Position numbers and translations under genes: made by a program
Notes under the pieces: model-generated
What the model saw: only the letters and a program-made list of their open reading frames with translations
Database searches by the model: none
What the model was told of the DNA's origin: nothing
Part shown: piece by piece, positions 54,598 to 64,000 of the stretch
Layout: the number at the start of each line of letters is the position of its first letter
Position numbering within the stretch: position 1 is the first letter of the stretch
Assembly (NCBI RefSeq): GCF_007995055.1
Contig: NZ_VOQQ01000001.1
Span: 1,719,001-1,783,000, forward strand
From: Sphingosinicella ginsenosidimutans
Lineage (GTDB): Bacteria; Pseudomonadota; Alphaproteobacteria; Sphingomonadales; Sphingomonadaceae
Length of the DNA stretch: 64,000 nucleotides
Direction of reading: 5' to 3'

Positions 54598-55872
54598 GTG
54601 ACGGACGCACGATTGGCATCGCCGGCACGGCCCCGTTCGCCCGGGCTCGTGCTGGCGATGCTGCTCGTCGTCTATATCTTCAACTTCCTCGACCGGCAGA
54701 TCCTCGGCATCCTGGCGACGCCGATCAAGCTCGATCTCCAGCTCAGCGATACCGAATTCGGCGCGATCGGCGGGCTCGCCTTCGCATTGCTCTATTCGCT
54801 GCTCGGCCTGCCGCTCGCCTTTCTCGCCGACAAGACCAGCCGAAGCGCGGTGATCGCGGGCAGCCTCGCCGTGTGGAGCGCCTTTACCGGCCTGTGCGGG
54901 ATCGCGACCGGTTATTGGCAGCTTTTCCTGTTCAGGCTCGGCGTCGGGGTCGGCGAGGCGGGGGGAGTCGCGCCCTCCTATGCGCTGATCGCGGATTATT
55001 TCCCGCCCGATCGACGCGCGCGGGCGCTCGCCATCTATTCGCTCGGCATCCCGATCGGGCTTGCGGGCGGCACATTGCTCGGCGCCTATATCGCCGCCTG
55101 GGTGAATTGGCGCACGGCCTTCATCGCGATGGGCGTTGCGGGCCTGGCCTTCGCGCCGATCTTCGTCCGGAGCGTCAGGGATCTCCACCGGGCCGCGCCG
55201 CCGGCATCGCGGGCGCCCGTTGCCGCCGTCTTCCCCTTGCTCGCGCGCAAGCCGAGCTTCTGGCTGATGTCCTTCGCCGCCTCGTTCAGCTCGCTGTGCG
55301 GCTACGGCCTCGCGCTCTGGACGCCCTCGGTCATCATGCGAAGCTTCGGCTTCGATCTGATCACGACGGGCCAGTTCATGGCCTCATTGCTCCTGATCGG
55401 CGGCACCGCGGGCGTGTTCGCGGGGGGCTGGTTCGCGGACCGGCTCGGCCAGGGCGATCGCGGCTGGTATGCGAAGCTTCCGGCCTATGCCTGGCTGATC
55501 ACCTGCCCGACCTTCGCGATCGGGTTGCTGACGCCATCGCCCTGGATCGCCTGGCCGCTGCTGCTCATCCCGAATGCGCTCAACATCCTGTGGCTCGGCC
55601 CGGTGACGACCGCCGTCCAGCATCTCGTCCCCACCCACATGCGCGCAACCGCCTCGGGGAGCTTCCTGTTCATCAACAATCTGATCGGCCTCGGCGTCGG
55701 GCCGCTGCTGATGGGCGCGATCTCGGATTGGCTGAAGACGGGGTACGGGACGGAATCGCTGCGCTACGCCGCCGTCTCCTGCCTCGGATTTTATATTCTC
55801 GCCGCGCTGCTCGCGCTGCTCAGCGTGCGCGCGCTCCGGCGCGACTGGGTCGCCGAGGCGCCGGCCGGCTAG
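54598..55872 (+). CDS. Major facilitator superfamily transporter (spinster-like)
   Basis: 424 aa with twelve predicted membrane helices; NFLDRQILGILATPIK at the first helix and the loop motif LADKTSRSAVIAG are typical of the spinster-type MFS group common in sphingomonads. GTG start 12 nt after the receptor stop. It probably carries the receptor's substrate across the inner membrane. Its stop overlaps the convergent aldolase gene by 4 nt. Confidence 0.9.
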   Translation: MTDARLASPARPRSPGLVLAMLLVVYIFNFLDRQILGILATPIKLDLQLSDTEFGAIGGLAFALLYSLLGLPLAFLADKTSRSAVIAGSLAVWSAFTGLCGIATGYWQLFLFRLGVGVGEAGGVAPSYALIADYFPPDRRARALAIYSLGIPIGLAGGTLLGAYIAAWVNWRTAFIAMGVAGLAFAPIFVRSVRDLHRAAPPASRAPVAAVFPLLARKPSFWLMSFAASFSSLCGYGLALWTPSVIMRSFGFDLITTGQFMASLLLIGGTAGVFAGGWFADRLGQGDRGWYAKLPAYAWLITCPTFAIGLLTPSPWIAWPLLLIPNALNILWLGPVTTAVQHLVPTHMRATASGSFLFINNLIGLGVGPLLMGAISDWLKTGYGTESLRYAAVSCLGFYILAALLALLSVRALRRDWVAEAPAG

Positions 55873-56687
55873 GTCGCGAAGCTCGGATCGAGCCGGTAGG
55901 CCTTCCTCAGCAGGGCCGGCCAGGCCAGCATGTTCGCGCCGGCCTTGAGGCTCGCCTTGCCCTGTTGCGCCGTCACCTCGGGCGCGCCCTGCGGCGGACG
56001 GTTGAGGTCGGCCTCGCCCGCCGAAAGCGCCTTCACCTGCGCCTCGCAGGCGCGCTCCAGGAAATAGATCTTGAGGAACGCCTCGCCGATCGTCTCGCCG
56101 AACGCGAGCGTGCCGTGATTGCGCAGGATCATCGCGCTCTTGTCGCCAAGGTCCGCGACGATGCGGTCGCGCTCGTCCAGATCGACCGCGAGCCCCTCAT
56201 AATCGTGATAGGCGATCTCGTCGCGGATCAGCATCGCCGTCTGCGTCAGCGGCAGCAGGCCCTCGCGATGCGCCGAGACGGCGAGGCCGTTGGGCGTGTG
56301 CAGGTGGATCACGGCCTGCGCATCCTCGCGCGCCATGTGCAGCGCCGAATGGATGGTGAAGCCGGCCGCATTGGTGATGAACGGCGTCGGATCGACCGCC
56401 CGCCCGCTCGTGTCGACCTTCACCAGCGAAGAGGCCGTCACCTCCTCGAACATGAGGTTGTAGGGGTTGAGCAGGAAATGGTGGTCCGGCCCCGGCACCC
56501 GCGCCGACAAATGGGTGAAGATGAGGTCGTCCCAGCCGAAATGCGCGACCAGCCGGTAGGCCGCGGCGAGATCGACGCGGATTTTCCACTCCTCCTCGCT
56601 CACCTTGCCCTTGAGCGAAGGAATCTCGACCGTGGACAGGGCATGGGCCTCCGCCAGGCTCTCCGCGATCGCTTCGACACGTCCCAT
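55869..56687 (-). CDS. Class II aldolase/adducin-family protein
   Basis: 272 aa. The fold's zinc-site residues are present in THLSARVPGPDHHFLLNP, IHLHTPNGLAVSA (HxH) and NHGTLAFGET (His). Members cleave sugar-phosphate or hydroxy-acid carbon bonds, or have other roles; the substrate here is unknown. It starts at ATG 56687, 27 nt after the maiA stop (both minus strand), and may be co-transcribed with maiA. Confidence 0.88.
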   Translation of the reverse strand: MGRVEAIAESLAEAHALSTVEIPSLKGKVSEEEWKIRVDLAAAYRLVAHFGWDDLIFTHLSARVPGPDHHFLLNPYNLMFEEVTASSLVKVDTSGRAVDPTPFITNAAGFTIHSALHMAREDAQAVIHLHTPNGLAVSAHREGLLPLTQTAMLIRDEIAYHDYEGLAVDLDERDRIVADLGDKSAMILRNHGTLAFGETIGEAFLKIYFLERACEAQVKALSAGEADLNRPPQGAPEVTAQQGKASLKAGANMLAWPALLRKAYRLDPSFAT

Positions 56688-56714
56688 CTTCGTCTCTCCT
56701 GTCTGCGGCCCCTT

Positions 56715-57362
56715 CTAGCCCTTCGCGGCCGCCGGCGCGACCCTGTCCGGATGGGCCGCGGCGAAGGCGTCGAGCGCCGTCGCGGCCGCATCGGCGCGCA
56801 AGAGGGTCGGATAAGCGTCGAGCGGCGTCTCCAGCCGGCGCGCATTGTACATCTGCGGCACCAGGCAGATGTCGGCGAGGCTGGGCGCGTCGCCGAACAG
56901 GAACCGCCCAGCGCGCGGCGCCGCCAGCGCCTCGAGCCCGGCGAAGCCCTCGGCGATCCAGTGCCGATACCAATCGTCGCGCGCGCCCTGGTCGATGCCG
57001 AGCCGGGCGAGATGTTTGAGCACGCGCAGGTTGTTCAGAGGGTGGATGTCGCAGGCAATGGCGAGCGCCATCGCCATCACATGCGCGCGGTCGTCCGGAT
57101 CGGCGGGGATCAGCTTCGGCTCGGCATGGGTCGCGTCGAGCCATTCCACGATGGCGAGGCTCTGGGTGAGCACGCGCCCGCCGATCGCCAGCGCCGGCAC
57201 CAGCCCCTGCGGATTCGCGTCCTTGTAGGCGTCCGCCATCTGCTCGTCCGCGAGCAGGTTCACCGGCGCCGCCTCATAGGCCACGCCCTTGAGGTTGAGC
57301 GCGATGCGCACCCGGTAGCAGGCGGAAGAGCGCCAGTAATCGTAGAGGATCGGCTGGGTCAT
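56715..57362 (-). CDS. maiA: Maleylacetoacetate isomerase (zeta-class glutathione transferase)
   Basis: 215 aa. N-terminal thioredoxin-like domain with YDYWRSSACYRVRIALNLKG (the zeta signature SSCxxRVRIAL, with Ala in the middle) and LTQSLAIVEWL, then a helical C-terminal domain with CDIHPLNNLRVL. It isomerises maleylacetoacetate to fumarylacetoacetate in Tyr/Phe or related aromatic breakdown. No fahA or hmgA is in the window, so the pathway link is inferred from family alone. Confidence 0.9.
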   Translation of the reverse strand: MTQPILYDYWRSSACYRVRIALNLKGVAYEAAPVNLLADEQMADAYKDANPQGLVPALAIGGRVLTQSLAIVEWLDATHAEPKLIPADPDDRAHVMAMALAIACDIHPLNNLRVLKHLARLGIDQGARDDWYRHWIAEGFAGLEALAAPRAGRFLFGDAPSLADICLVPQMYNARRLETPLDAYPTLLRADAAATALDAFAAAHPDRVAPAAAKG

Positions 57363-57394
57363 GGATGCTCGATAGCCGGGGCGGCGGCCGTGGA

Positions 57395-58693
57395 TCAATC
57401 GATCCGCAGCCGGACGAACGCCATCGCGCCGTCCCGATCCCCGGCGTAAAGGGCAGCGAGCGCGCCCGGCACGAAATTGCGCGCCCACAGCCCGCCAAGG
57501 CCCAGGCGGAGGTGGCGCGCGACCCGGAAATCGCGGATCGCGCCGATGGAGACCTTGCCGACATCATAGGCCGGCCCGTGGTGGCCGGCCGCCGGGACCA
57601 GCTCGTTGTTCTGAGTCCATTCGGCGCGGCCGAAGAGCGTCCACAGGCCAAGGCCGACGCCGCTTTCGAACGCCAATGCATCGAGGTTCGCACCGTCCGA
57701 GGACCGCCGGCCCCAGGCGAGGGTCGACGACCACCAGCCGTCCCGGCCGATCGGGCGCGTGTAGATCGCGCTCGCCGACCAGCGCGTCTGGTTCTCGCCC
57801 GGCTCGAGCTGCTCGGGCGAGACGAAGCGGCCCCAGCTCACCTGCAGCGAAAGCGTGCGGGAGGGGTTCCACGACAGCCGCGCGGCCGTCGAATCGAGCG
57901 GGCCGGTCTCGATGTCCCAGCGATGCTGGTCCGGCTCGCGCGCATTGAAGCGGGAGGCTTCGACCTTGACGTTGCCGAACACCGCGCCGGCGGTCAGCAC
58001 GCCGAAGCTGATATGCGTGGAATCGAGCCAGTGATGGGTGATCGGCGCTTCCGGCGAATCCATGATCGACTGGCGGTGCATGAAGGCGGGCGGGCCGAAG
58101 GCGGGCTCGCCGGGCAGTCCCCCATAGACGAACAGGCTCGCCTGGTCCGAAAGACGCCGCGAATAGCTGGCCGACAATTCCATGAAGAGATCGTGCGGGT
58201 GCTGGCGATCGACCAGCGGCGTCAATCCGTCCGCCGTCTCGCCGCTGGCGAGGAGCAGCGGATAGCCGCGCGCGCCCATCAGCGGATCGGGGCTCAGCAT
58301 CGCCCGGACCTGGACGACGCTGCCGTCCGCGAAGCCGCGCCGGGCCATTCCCATCACCATGCCGGAGGCGAACGCGCGCTCGTCGCCACGCGGCCCGCTT
58401 TGCCAGTCATGGACAAGGTTGAGATCGGCATGGGCCATGATCGTCCACTCGCCCGCCATCAGGTGGAGGCCGTCGTGGCGCGACGCGTCGGGCTGCCACG
58501 CCGTGCCGGAAGCTTCGCGCGTGGCGTCGTAAGGGCCGAGCGCGGCCGGCATCGCCATGGGGTGCGCCATCGGCATTTCGGCCGGCATCGCCATTCCCGC
58601 CATATCGTGGCCGGCATGCGGACCCCGTTGTTCCTGCGCCAGAGCGGGGGAGGCGATCAGGGCGAGGAGCGGAAAAAGCGGGCGCACCGGCAT
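57395..58693 (-). CDS. Outer-membrane beta-barrel-like protein with His/Met-rich N-terminus
   Basis: 432 aa. Signal peptide to about residue 19, then a His/Met-rich segment (about 24-50) containing GPHAGHDMAGMAMP and EMPMAHPMAM, a pattern that binds copper in periplasmic proteins. The rest alternates hydrophobic and polar residues with aromatic strand ends, ending FVRLRID, as in outer-membrane barrels. No recognised family name. The start at 58693 lacks a strong ribosome site. Confidence 0.6.
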   Translation of the reverse strand: MPVRPLFPLLALIASPALAQEQRGPHAGHDMAGMAMPAEMPMAHPMAMPAALGPYDATREASGTAWQPDASRHDGLHLMAGEWTIMAHADLNLVHDWQSGPRGDERAFASGMVMGMARRGFADGSVVQVRAMLSPDPLMGARGYPLLLASGETADGLTPLVDRQHPHDLFMELSASYSRRLSDQASLFVYGGLPGEPAFGPPAFMHRQSIMDSPEAPITHHWLDSTHISFGVLTAGAVFGNVKVEASRFNAREPDQHRWDIETGPLDSTAARLSWNPSRTLSLQVSWGRFVSPEQLEPGENQTRWSASAIYTRPIGRDGWWSSTLAWGRRSSDGANLDALAFESGVGLGLWTLFGRAEWTQNNELVPAAGHHGPAYDVGKVSIGAIRDFRVARHLRLGLGGLWARNFVPGALAALYAGDRDGAMAFVRLRID

Positions 58694-58727
58694 GTTCTAG
58701 GAAGGCGTCCGATCCCGCGCAACGCCG

Positions 58728-60185
58728 CTAAGGCCCGAGGTCGCCCTGGCGCGGGATATGCTGCGGTCGCGGGCGGCGGGGCAGGCCGAGCGCTTCGGCG
58801 ACATCCTCGTCCCAGCCATAGCTGTCGAGCCGGTAACGCACGCGTCCGCCATCGAAAAAGGCGGTGTGGTAGTAGAGCCGCACCGGGATCCGATGCGGGA
58901 GCCGCACGAAGGTCTCGTCTCCGGTGGCGCGGGCGCGGTTCCATTCGTCGAGCACGCCCTCGTCGCGGGCGATCATCGCCGCAAAACCGAGCGCGTCGAA
59001 GACGCGGACGCAGCCGTGGCTGGCGTGGCGATCATCCTCCGCGAAGAGCTGCTTCGCCGGGGTGTCGTGCAGATAGATGGCGTGGTCGTTCTGAAGATCG
59101 AACTTGACCAGGCCGAGTGAATTTTGCGGCCCCGAATCCTGGACCAGCCAGCCGTCCTTCCAGCTCATGTGATTGCGACGGAGATAATCCTCGCCGTGCC
59201 GCGTCGCCTCGTCCTGGATCGATCGCGGGATCGTCCAGGTCGGGTTGGCGACGAGGCGGAAGAGCGGCGAGGCGAGCTGCGGCGTCTCCCGGCCCGGCTC
59301 GCCGGCGACGACGCGGCGGACATCGGCCGCGCGGCCATCGCGCCAATAGGTGAGCATGGTCGCGGCGGTATTGACGTCGATCCGGGTCGCCGGCGGGTTG
59401 CGCGGCAGCCAGCGCAGCCGCTCCAGCGCCACCGCCAGCGTCCGGGCGCGCTCGAACGGTCCTTCGTTGAGCGCGGCGAGGGTGGATGCGCCGATCACGC
59501 CCGTGGTCGAAAGGCCGAAATCCTGCTGAAGCTGGCGCACTGCGGCGACCAGATCGGCCGTGTAGCGCCGCGGCGCGGTGGCCGGAGCCTGGACATAACC
59601 GTTGGCGGCGAGTGCAGCCGCAATGGCCGGGAGGCGCGGATCGGCGGCGCCGGGGCGGATCGCCCGCCCGTCCGCGATCGGCGCCGGCCGCTCGCCATGC
59701 GCCGCCGCCGTCGCCGCGACATAGGCGTCGGAAAGCGCGCGATATTCGGCGTCCTGCGGCGCCAGGCTTTCCAGCCACGCGCCGATCCTGTTCGCGGCGC
59801 GGGCCTGGGCAAGCCCTGCGGCAAGGCCGGGGTCCGGGCGGTCGATCTCGTAAATCCGGTAGAGCCGCGTCGGATCGGTCCGGCCGTGGGCCAGCGCCCC
59901 GGCATAGGCCAGCGCCGCCCGGTTCAGCGCCGTGTCGCGCGCGTCCGGCGTCGTCGCTCGGGAAATTCCGCGCAGATATTCGTCGGGATCGAGGCCATGC
60001 CGCCCGGCCTGCCGCAAGGCCGCGATGAGATCGCGGGCCGAGGCCTCGGACCAGTGCGCCGGCGCGGCCGCTTCGCCGTTCCCGGTCGCTGGCGAAGTCG
60101 GTCCGGAACAGCCCCCCAGCAGCGCGACGCCGGCCGCCAGGATCGAAATGGCGGCGCTCGCCCGCCCGCTTTGACGCAGATACAT
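58728..60185 (-). CDS. L,D-transpeptidase (YcbB/LdtD-like) lipoprotein
   Basis: 485 aa. Lipobox LLGGC near residue 26, a peptidoglycan-binding-like region (RQLQQDFGLSTTGVIGASTLAALN, about 215-238, split by its repeats), and a YkuD catalytic domain with HASHGCVRV, whose Cys attacks the peptide stem to form 3-3 cross-links. A GTG at 60200 is an alternative start; the ATG at 60185 gives the more usual N-terminus. Stands alone on the minus strand. Confidence 0.88.
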   Translation of the reverse strand: MYLRQSGRASAAISILAAGVALLGGCSGPTSPATGNGEAAAPAHWSEASARDLIAALRQAGRHGLDPDEYLRGISRATTPDARDTALNRAALAYAGALAHGRTDPTRLYRIYEIDRPDPGLAAGLAQARAANRIGAWLESLAPQDAEYRALSDAYVAATAAAHGERPAPIADGRAIRPGAADPRLPAIAAALAANGYVQAPATAPRRYTADLVAAVRQLQQDFGLSTTGVIGASTLAALNEGPFERARTLAVALERLRWLPRNPPATRIDVNTAATMLTYWRDGRAADVRRVVAGEPGRETPQLASPLFRLVANPTWTIPRSIQDEATRHGEDYLRRNHMSWKDGWLVQDSGPQNSLGLVKFDLQNDHAIYLHDTPAKQLFAEDDRHASHGCVRVFDALGFAAMIARDEGVLDEWNRARATGDETFVRLPHRIPVRLYYHTAFFDGGRVRYRLDSYGWDEDVAEALGLPRRPRPQHIPRQGDLGP

Positions 60186-60238
60186 GCCGGGCCAACGCAC
60201 GTGTCCGCCGCCCGATCCGTCACTTTCCGCAACCGTGC

Positions 60239-60253
60239 TTAAGGCTTGATTAG
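60239..60253 (+). promoter_or_regulatory. CtrA-like box upstream of the PilZ gene
   Basis: TTAA-GGCTTGA-TTAG, one base from the CtrA consensus TTAA-N7-TTAA, with exact 7-nt spacing. It lies 13 nt upstream of the PilZ ATG, overlapping a likely promoter. CtrA controls motility genes in sphingomonads. Confidence 0.6.
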
Positions 60254-60265
60254 GCTTTGCAGGCG

Positions 60266-60655
60266 ATGACCGGCAGGAAAGGACAGATCGTGACCCGCGC
60301 CCAGCTCGCTATCCTGCCGCCCTCCGACGGACGCAAGGCCGAGCGCCGCGTCGTCAACCTGGCGGCGCGCCTGCGCGAGCCCGGGGCCCGGCTGATCGAC
60401 GTCGAGCTCCACAATCTGTCGACCAGCGGGTTCATGGCCCGCGGCGACGCCCGGCTCGAGGTGGGCGACACGATCTGGCTCAAGATTCCCGGCTTTTCCC
60501 CCGAGCCCGCACGCGTCGTCTGGATCGAAGGCGATCAGATCGGATTCGAATTCGCCACCCCCCTGCATCCGGCCACGGTCGAAATGCTCGTGGCCGCCGG
60601 CCGCCGGCGCACCGGGCCGCAGAAGCGCATCTTTGGCGGCCCGGGGCGGGGTTAA
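60266..60655 (+). CDS. PilZ-domain protein (c-di-GMP binding)
   Basis: 129 aa. The c-di-GMP-binding pair is present: RKAERR near residue 25 (RxxxR) and NLSTSGF near residue 53 (D/NxSxxG). The rest of the small barrel follows (DTIWLKIPGFSPEPARVVW). ATG at 60266; a TTG at 60257 is possible. Together with the next gene it probably links c-di-GMP to flagellar control. Confidence 0.9.
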   Translation: MTGRKGQIVTRAQLAILPPSDGRKAERRVVNLAARLREPGARLIDVELHNLSTSGFMARGDARLEVGDTIWLKIPGFSPEPARVVWIEGDQIGFEFATPLHPATVEMLVAAGRRRTGPQKRIFGGPGRG

Positions 60656-60687
60656 CTTTTGCCAGCCCCCGATATCGTAAAACTACG

Positions 60688-60703
60688 TTAGTTTCGCGTT
60701 AAC
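60688..60703 (+). promoter_or_regulatory. CtrA-like box upstream of the sigma-54 activator gene
   Basis: TTAG-TTTCGCG-TTAAC, matching TTAA-N7-TTAAC except one base, with exact 7-nt spacing. It sits 49 nt before the GTG start of the flagellar regulator gene and is the second CtrA-like box within 450 nt. Confidence 0.65.
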
Positions 60704-60752
60704 CATTTCCGGTCATTCAAGGTCCCGTAAAGAGGCTTCAGGGGGGAACAGG

Positions 60753-61904
<1,152 letters not shown>

Positions 61905-61944
61905 TCCGGCCCGGTTTGTCCCGGCCCGCGCCGGGGCGACTTTC

Positions 61945-62346
61945 TCAGCGCCCCCGCTCGCCGATCGCCGACCAGGCGCTGGCGATCTCGCCGAGCTGCT
62001 GGCCCGCCTTGGCGATCGCCTCGGCATCGTCGTCGCGGCAGGCCTGGACCAGCGTCCGGCGCGCCTGGCGATAGATGCCGGCGAGGCCGGTGGCGATCTC
62101 GCCGCCTTTCTCGAAATCCAGGCTGGTCTCGAGCCCGTTCAGGATGGCGAGCGCGCGCGACTGGCGCTGGGCGCGCTGCGAAAGATCGCGCCGGCGCACC
62201 GCGACGGTCAGCGCGTCGATCGCCTTGATGAGCTCGTCGAACATGATCTGGACCAGGCGATGCGGCGTGGCGCCCTCGATCCGGCTCGCCAGATCGACGC
62301 TCTGATAGCGCGCGCGCGCCCCGAACTGCCCCCTTTGAACGTACAT
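61945..62346 (-). CDS. fliS: Flagellar secretion chaperone FliS
   Basis: 133 aa, four-helix bundle. The characteristic RYQSVDLASRIEGATPHRLVQIMFDELIKAI block, cut into its two helices, is present; FliS prevents early assembly of flagellin in the cytoplasm. It lies 38 nt after fliD on the same strand and is probably in one operon. Convergent with the activator gene. Confidence 0.93.
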   Translation of the reverse strand: MYVQRGQFGARARYQSVDLASRIEGATPHRLVQIMFDELIKAIDALTVAVRRRDLSQRAQRQSRALAILNGLETSLDFEKGGEIATGLAGIYRQARRTLVQACRDDDAEAIAKAGQQLGEIASAWSAIGERGR

Positions 62347-62384
62347 GCCTTGGATCCTTCTTACAAAACGCTACCGGACGACGA

Positions 62385-64000
62385 TCAGTTGTTGCTGCTC
62401 GTCCACATCTTCACCTGCTGGTCGAGATAGGCCTGGGTCGCCTTGAACGAGGAGACCTGCTGGTTCATCTTTGTGAAGCTGGCGAGCAGCTGGTTGTAAT
62501 ATTGCTCGGAACGGGCATCGAGCTTGGTCTGGTCATCCGCGATCCGGTCCGCCTCCGCCTTCAGCCGCTGCGAGGTCGTATCGAACGCGCCGCCGCGGGC
62601 GCGCAGCGAATCGCGGATCGCCTGCAGCGCGCCACCGAGGCCCGGATCGATCGTGATCGTCGCGCTAGAAACCGCGCCCGAAACGCCCAGGATCAGGCCG
62701 ACCGCTTTGCTTCCCGACGGCGCGATCAGGTTCGATCCGGACGCCTTGAAGGCGACGCCGTCGATCTTGCCCGATGCCGGCGGTCCGGGAAGGATGTCGG
62801 TGACGGTATAGGTGCCCGGCTTCACGCCGGTGACGCTGCTCTTGATCGTCAGGAAGGGGCTGGAGCTCGACTGCGACGGGTTGAACAGCGCCTCGACGCC
62901 GTCCGGATTGTTGGCCAGCGCGTTGGCGAGCACGGTCTGGTCGACGCTGAGCGTGCCGTCGCGATTGGTCCGCACGCCGATTTCCGCGAGGGTGTGCGGG
63001 CCATCGCCGGCGCTCGACAGCACCGCGGTGGTGAGTTGCGCCAGCTGACGCTGCATCTGCTGGACGCCGATGTCGCCGCGAAGCGGGCCGGCCGTGCCGT
63101 CGGCGGCCGGCTTGATCGCCTCGTTGATCATCTGCTGCAGCTGGTTGTACGCTTCGACGAAATCGCCGACCGCCTGCTGGATCGCCGCGGTCGGGCGAGT
63201 CGCGCCCATCGTGACCGGCGTATCGGGCGCGGCCTTCTTGAGCGTGATCTGGACGCCGGGGATGAGATCGGTGAAGCTGTTGGTCGCGCGGTGAACCTCC
63301 ACCCCGTCCAGGCTCACGATCGCGTCCTGCGCCGAGACCTTGAGGTCCATGCCGCCGGCCGTGTCGGGATCGTAAGCGAAGCGCTCCAGGCCCGAATCGG
63401 TGCCGTCGGCAAAGCTCAGCGTGAAGGCGTTGGCCGCGCCGGTCTGGCCCTTGATGACGAGCCGCGCGCCGCTCGTGTCGGTGACGACGCTCGCGGTGAC
63501 GCCGGCGCCGGCCTTGTTGATCGCCTGGGCAAGGCCGTCGAGGCTGTTGTTGCTCGAATCGATGACGACGTTGAAGCTGCCAGCGGCGGTGGCGATGGTC
63601 AGCGTCCCTTCGCCGACAGGCTCGGCGCGGCTGGCGAGCGAGGCTGAGGCGAGCGTCTGCGCCGCGGCGATCTGGCTCACGGTGATCGCGGCGGAAAGGT
63701 TGCCGATACGGCTTCCCGCCAGCGCGGTCGCGGTCAGCACGCTGCTGTCGGACACGTCGGGCTGGCTGAACAGCGAGCCGCCGGAAATCAGCGTGCCGAG
63801 CGCCGAGGCGAAGCTGTCGATCGCGCTGGACATGTTGCCGAGGGCGGAGACCTTGGCGGTGTTCGCGGCCTGGCGCTGGTCGATCAGGTCCTGCTGCGGC
63901 GCCTTCTGCGCGGCCGAGAGCTGGTCGACGAGGTTGTTGACGTCGATTCCGGAGCCGGTGCCGAGCGCCGAGAGGATCGCGCTCGAGGTCGAGCTGCTGG
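62385..64000 (-). CDS. fliD: Flagellar filament cap protein FliD (5' end outside the window)
   Basis: At least 537 codons visible. The N-terminal flagellar D0-type motif LGTGSGIDVNNLVDQLSAAQ appears near the window edge (63890-63970), so the gene starts just beyond 64000. The middle contains VVDSS-type repeats and the C-terminus is a long coiled helix (DRIADDQTKLDARSEQYYNQL). FliD caps the growing filament and directs flagellin polymerisation. It precedes fliS. Confidence 0.93.
   Translation of the reverse strand, partial: SSSTSSAILSALGTGSGIDVNNLVDQLSAAQKAPQQDLIDQRQAANTAKVSALGNMSSAIDSFASALGTLISGGSLFSQPDVSDSSVLTATALAGSRIGNLSAAITVSQIAAAQTLASASLASRAEPVGEGTLTIATAAGSFNVVIDSSNNSLDGLAQAINKAGAGVTASVVTDTSGARLVIKGQTGAANAFTLSFADGTDSGLERFAYDPDTAGGMDLKVSAQDAIVSLDGVEVHRATNSFTDLIPGVQITLKKAAPDTPVTMGATRPTAAIQQAVGDFVEAYNQLQQMINEAIKPAADGTAGPLRGDIGVQQMQRQLAQLTTAVLSSAGDGPHTLAEIGVRTNRDGTLSVDQTVLANALANNPDGVEALFNPSQSSSSPFLTIKSSVTGVKPGTYTVTDILPGPPASGKIDGVAFKASGSNLIAPSGSKAVGLILGVSGAVSSATITIDPGLGGALQAIRDSLRARGGAFDTTSQRLKAEADRIADDQTKLDARSEQYYNQLLASFTKMNQQVSSFKATQAYLDQQVKMWTSSNN

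Noticed and set aside
54873..57449. An 858-codon plus-strand frame spanning the MFS, aldolase and maiA region
   Set aside because: It crosses three well-supported genes on both strands and contains no family signal.

Overview
The window is a high-GC, gene-dense stretch of alphaproteobacterial chromosome. The gene set points to the order Sphingomonadales: an EipA/DUF1134 envelope protein, DUF3617 lipoproteins, TadE/TadG pilus proteins, an ImuA-ImuB-DnaE2 mutasome, a UPF0314 protein and an ATP12-type chaperone. Regulatory words agree: GTTC-N7-GTTC LexA boxes, TTAA-N7-TTAA-like CtrA boxes and GGAAC-N16-CGTT (EcfG-type) promoters. The species cannot be named from sequence alone. Most of the window is ordinary chromosomal backbone, with many 4-nt stop/start overlaps marking operons. 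I see no CRISPR array, transposase, integrase or rRNA. There is one tRNA (Pro, CGG).

Layout. 1-7,800: eipA, a DnaJ-like co-chaperone, a YihY/BrkB membrane protein, fabI with a translationally coupled, strongly trimmed chorismate-synthase-like gene, a methyltransferase and purA, then a glycine-zipper protein. 7,800-14,200: an 18-codon ORF with a perfect Shine-Dalgarno, two paralogous lipoproteins, small stress-type genes, uvrB, two DUF3617 lipoproteins and a diacylglycerol-kinase-family protein. 14,100-24,000: a metallo-hydrolase, then a minus-strand DNA-damage block (radical SAM protein, UdgX, ImuA, ImuB, DnaE2) with two LexA boxes. 24,100-29,300: an FMN glutamate-synthase-family protein, a YbaK deacylase and riboswitch-controlled thiC. 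29,300-31,450: an AT-rich island carrying one AIPR-family defence gene, ending next to a broken cupin gene. 31,500-41,900: housekeeping and small genes (DUF188, DUF2200, Arr, an SDR, a MerR/metallothionein pair, pyrC, ygfZ, PaiB-like, ATP12, gmk, lldD). 42,100-46,100: an M15 peptidase and a tadG-tadE-tadE set. 46,100-49,150: a PHA-system protein, ferredoxin-NADP reductase, a TIR-membrane protein and tRNA-Pro. 49,200-57,400: a catabolic/uptake group (acyl-CoA synthetase, TetR, hydrolase, TonB receptor, MFS transporter, class II aldolase, maleylacetoacetate isomerase). 57,400-64,000: a beta-barrel-like protein, an L,D-transpeptidase, PilZ, a sigma-54 activator, fliS and the 3' part of fliD, which runs off the window.

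The points most worth checking are these: the chorismate-synthase homologue that has lost all its active-site segments but keeps an intact frame; the MerR-controlled 32-residue, 8-cysteine protein with a near-textbook mer-type operator; the SOS block joining the mutasome to UdgX and a radical SAM repair protein, with LexA boxes 2 nt from the start codons; the AT-rich AIPR island; the TIR-membrane fusion; and the 7.87-8.10 kb region, where one strand encodes a perfect Shine-Dalgarno and the other a CCUCC-bearing RNA with a terminator.
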